A stretch of 64,000 nt of DNA, taken from positions 186,001 to 250,000 of the forward strand of contig CBDFIY010000002.1 of the NCBI GenBank assembly GCA_965248335.1, given 5' to 3'. Numbering within the stretch: the first letter of the stretch is position 1; each line of letters starts with the position of its first letter. A program made the position numbers and the translations under genes. Positions 62,772 to 64,000 of this stretch are shown here, one piece after another. This stretch comes from CAKMZU01 sp965248335 (GTDB taxonomy: Bacteria > Pseudomonadota > Gammaproteobacteria > Pseudomonadales > DT-91). The notes under the pieces are model-generated. The model saw only the letters and a program-made list of their open reading frames with translations. It ran no database searches and was not told where the DNA came from.

Positions 62772-63449
62772 ATGAGAAAAATATCTTTTATTAGTTTATG
62801 CTTATCTTGCCTATTCCTTTTTTCCTTTTTACCTTTGTTGCATTCAAGTGATGATGAGGAATCGATATGTTCAAACGAAAATAGGAAATTAAATTCTTCC
62901 GATGATTCTTCCGATGATTCTTCCGATGATTCTTCCGATGATTTTCCTGATAATCTTATTAAGACAGTTAAGCTTTTAGGTTGCGATGGCGTTAGCTTGG
63001 AAAAGAGCTGGGGGCAAACCTACCTACAGGATTTTTTAGGAAATGAAATTCCTCCATACGGAGTAACAGGGACTGGAGTGTTTACGAGTAGGTGTAAAGT
63101 GGCTGCTATTTCAGATATAGATGACGAAGCTGGTAAATGGACTTTTCGGCTGATTGCTCCACACAATTGCGGCCGGAAAGAGCCAGTGAGTGTCTATCCA
63201 TCAACCGGTCATATTGAGGTTAATGAAAGTGATCGTATCTCTAGGCAGTTTAAAAAAGAGGAGGCAGATGAGTATAACGCTGTTAATTTACTAAGGCTTG
63301 TTGCCCCTTATATAAATATAGAAAATAAAACCGCTTTTAAACAGCAGCGCACTGAATCGGCAGATTCAAAATCATGGCTACGTGAAGTTGATGGATTGAA
63401 AAAAACGTCAGTTCATGAACAAATTCAGGAAAGCTTGAAAAAGGGCTAG
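62772..63449 (+). CDS. secreted protein of unknown function with SSDD repeat
   Basis: A 225-residue protein with a signal peptide (MRKISFISLCLSCLFLFSFL ... LLHSS). An Asp/Ser-rich stretch follows, made of four SSDD units written by a 12-base DNA repeat (62895-62942). The globular part has four Cys (VKLLGCDG, SRCK, HNCGR and one earlier) and a helical C-terminus. It faces opposite to its neighbours and sits between prmA and the DUF3426 gene, which are adjacent in related genomes, so it looks like an insertion. No domain recognised. Confidence 0.7.
   Translation: MRKISFISLCLSCLFLFSFLPLLHSSDDEESICSNENRKLNSSDDSSDDSSDDSSDDFPDNLIKTVKLLGCDGVSLEKSWGQTYLQDFLGNEIPPYGVTGTGVFTSRCKVAAISDIDDEAGKWTFRLIAPHNCGRKEPVSVYPSTGHIEVNESDRISRQFKKEEADEYNAVNLLRLVAPYINIENKTAFKQQRTESADSKSWLREVDGLKKTSVHEQIQESLKKG
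62895..62942 (+). repeat. 12-bp in-frame tandem repeat (x4)
   Basis: Four perfect copies of TCTTCCGATGAT encode Ser-Ser-Asp-Asp each. A change in unit number by slippage would keep the frame and only change linker length. Confidence 0.9.
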
Positions 63450-63475
63450 AAAAAGCATGTTTTCAAAGTTGAGCG

Positions 63476-64000
63476 TTAGCTTATTTTTGTTCCGATTAAA
63501 CAGCACCAGCCATCGAGTAATAGAGGTTCCTGAAAATCAAAGTTGTCGTAGGTATCAATGATGGTTCGCTGTTGTTCTTCCAGTAGTCCCGATAGAATGA
63601 TAACTCCGTTAGGTGCGGTGAGTTCAGTTAAGATTGACGATAACCGTATCAAGGGGTTGGCAAGAATATTAGCGATGACTAGCCCAGCTGAAAAGCCGTA
63701 ACTCTCTTGTGCGAGCAGTGCTGTTAAGTGGTCTTCTGCGATCCCATTTTTTTTAGCGTTGTCTTTTGTGGCGACAATCGCTTGTGGATCATTATCAATG
63801 GCAATGCCTTTTTCCGCACCCAGTAATAATGCGGCAATCGCTAAGATGCCTGAGCCGCAGCCGAAATCAATGATTGACTTACCCGTGAGTGGTAGGGTAC
63901 TCAGTGCCTTGAGACACATAGCGGTTGTTGGGTGTGTGCCTGTACCAAAAGCAAGCCCTGGATCGAGCATGATGTTGGTAGCCGTCGGTTTTGGTGGTTT
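63476..64000 (-). CDS. prmA: ribosomal protein L11 methyltransferase (partial)
   Basis: The C-terminal 175 residues; the 5' end is beyond the window. It shows the PrmA segment LDPGLAFGTGTHPTTAMCL, SAM motif IIDFGCGSGILAIAALLLGA, and VIANILANPLI with the NxLxxPL catalytic-type motif. It trimethylates ribosomal protein L11. It is the start of the conserved prmA/DUF3426/dusB/fis/purH/purD/retS order. Confidence 0.95.
   Translation of the reverse strand, partial: KPPKPTATNIMLDPGLAFGTGTHPTTAMCLKALSTLPLTGKSIIDFGCGSGILAIAALLLGAEKGIAIDNDPQAIVATKDNAKKNGIAEDHLTALLAQESYGFSAGLVIANILANPLIRLSSILTELTAPNGVIILSGLLEEQQRTIIDTYDNFDFQEPLLLDGWCCLIGTKIS

Overview
The window is a moderately AT-rich chromosomal segment from a gammaproteobacterium. 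The evidence is gene content and order: prmA / DUF3426 gene / dusB / fis / purH / purD / RetS-like sensor kinase, an ArsR-methyltransferase regulator (SahR type) in front of metK-ahcY-metF, epd-tkt, the EF-P beta-lysylation set (efp, epmA, epmB) and pqiABC. The genus cannot be named from the sequence. The many signal-peptide proteins, exported eukaryotic-like enzymes and recent insertion sequences (IS) would fit a host-associated lineage, but that is inference.

Layout. 0-8.4 kb: small membrane protein, cytochrome P450, ion channel plus LysR regulator, pqiABC, a small periplasmic binding protein and a LON-domain protein. 8.5-12.9 kb: a minus-strand envelope operon (flippase-like protein, GT2 polyprenol glycosyltransferase, ArnT-like transferase, PAP2 phosphatase). 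13-16.9 kb: a membrane protein and the EF-P module, with efp-epmA divergent from epmB. 16.9-26.5 kb: accessory region with secreted unknowns, an ISL3 element carrying a nested ISAzo13-like element inside a broken secreted gene, a beta-barrel protein, and two paralogous Ig-like lipoproteins separated by an IS630 element. 26.6-29.7 kb: epd-tkt. 29.7-45.8 kb: an accessory block between tkt and the divergent sahR operon. It holds a secreted phosphodiesterase, a methyltransferase with a leader peptide, ktrAB, an exported PP2C-type phosphatase, a secreted gene broken by two IS, and a giant Big_2/RCC1-repeat lipoprotein with an ISAs1 element at its start codon. 45.8-51.1 kb: the S-adenosylmethionine cycle operon sahR-metK-ahcY-metF-rsmE. 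51.1-54.4 kb: a damaged-looking secreted gene, cysE, a PACE efflux protein and an exported Tpx-like peroxiredoxin. 54.4-64 kb: the conserved retS/purD/purH/fis/dusB/DUF3426/prmA block, interrupted by one secreted gene with an SSDD repeat.

Seven IS copies from six families are present. Each has recognisable inverted ends and target-site duplications: 8 bp for ISL3, 3 bp for both ISAzo13-like copies, TA for IS630, 6-7 bp for the IS4 type, 8 bp for IS1595 and 10 bp for ISAs1. Removing the IS plus one copy of each duplication restores exact open frames for two secreted proteins (289 and 376 residues). The housekeeping genes are intact while secreted and surface genes are the ones hit or frameshifted.

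A dispersed palindromic repeat of about 128 bp, beginning TATACCGATC and ending GATGGGTATA, occurs six times. Two of the copies are 29-bp internal-deletion derivatives. Two full-size copies sit just outside tkt and just outside sahR, flanking the accessory block. No rRNA, tRNA or CRISPR was found.
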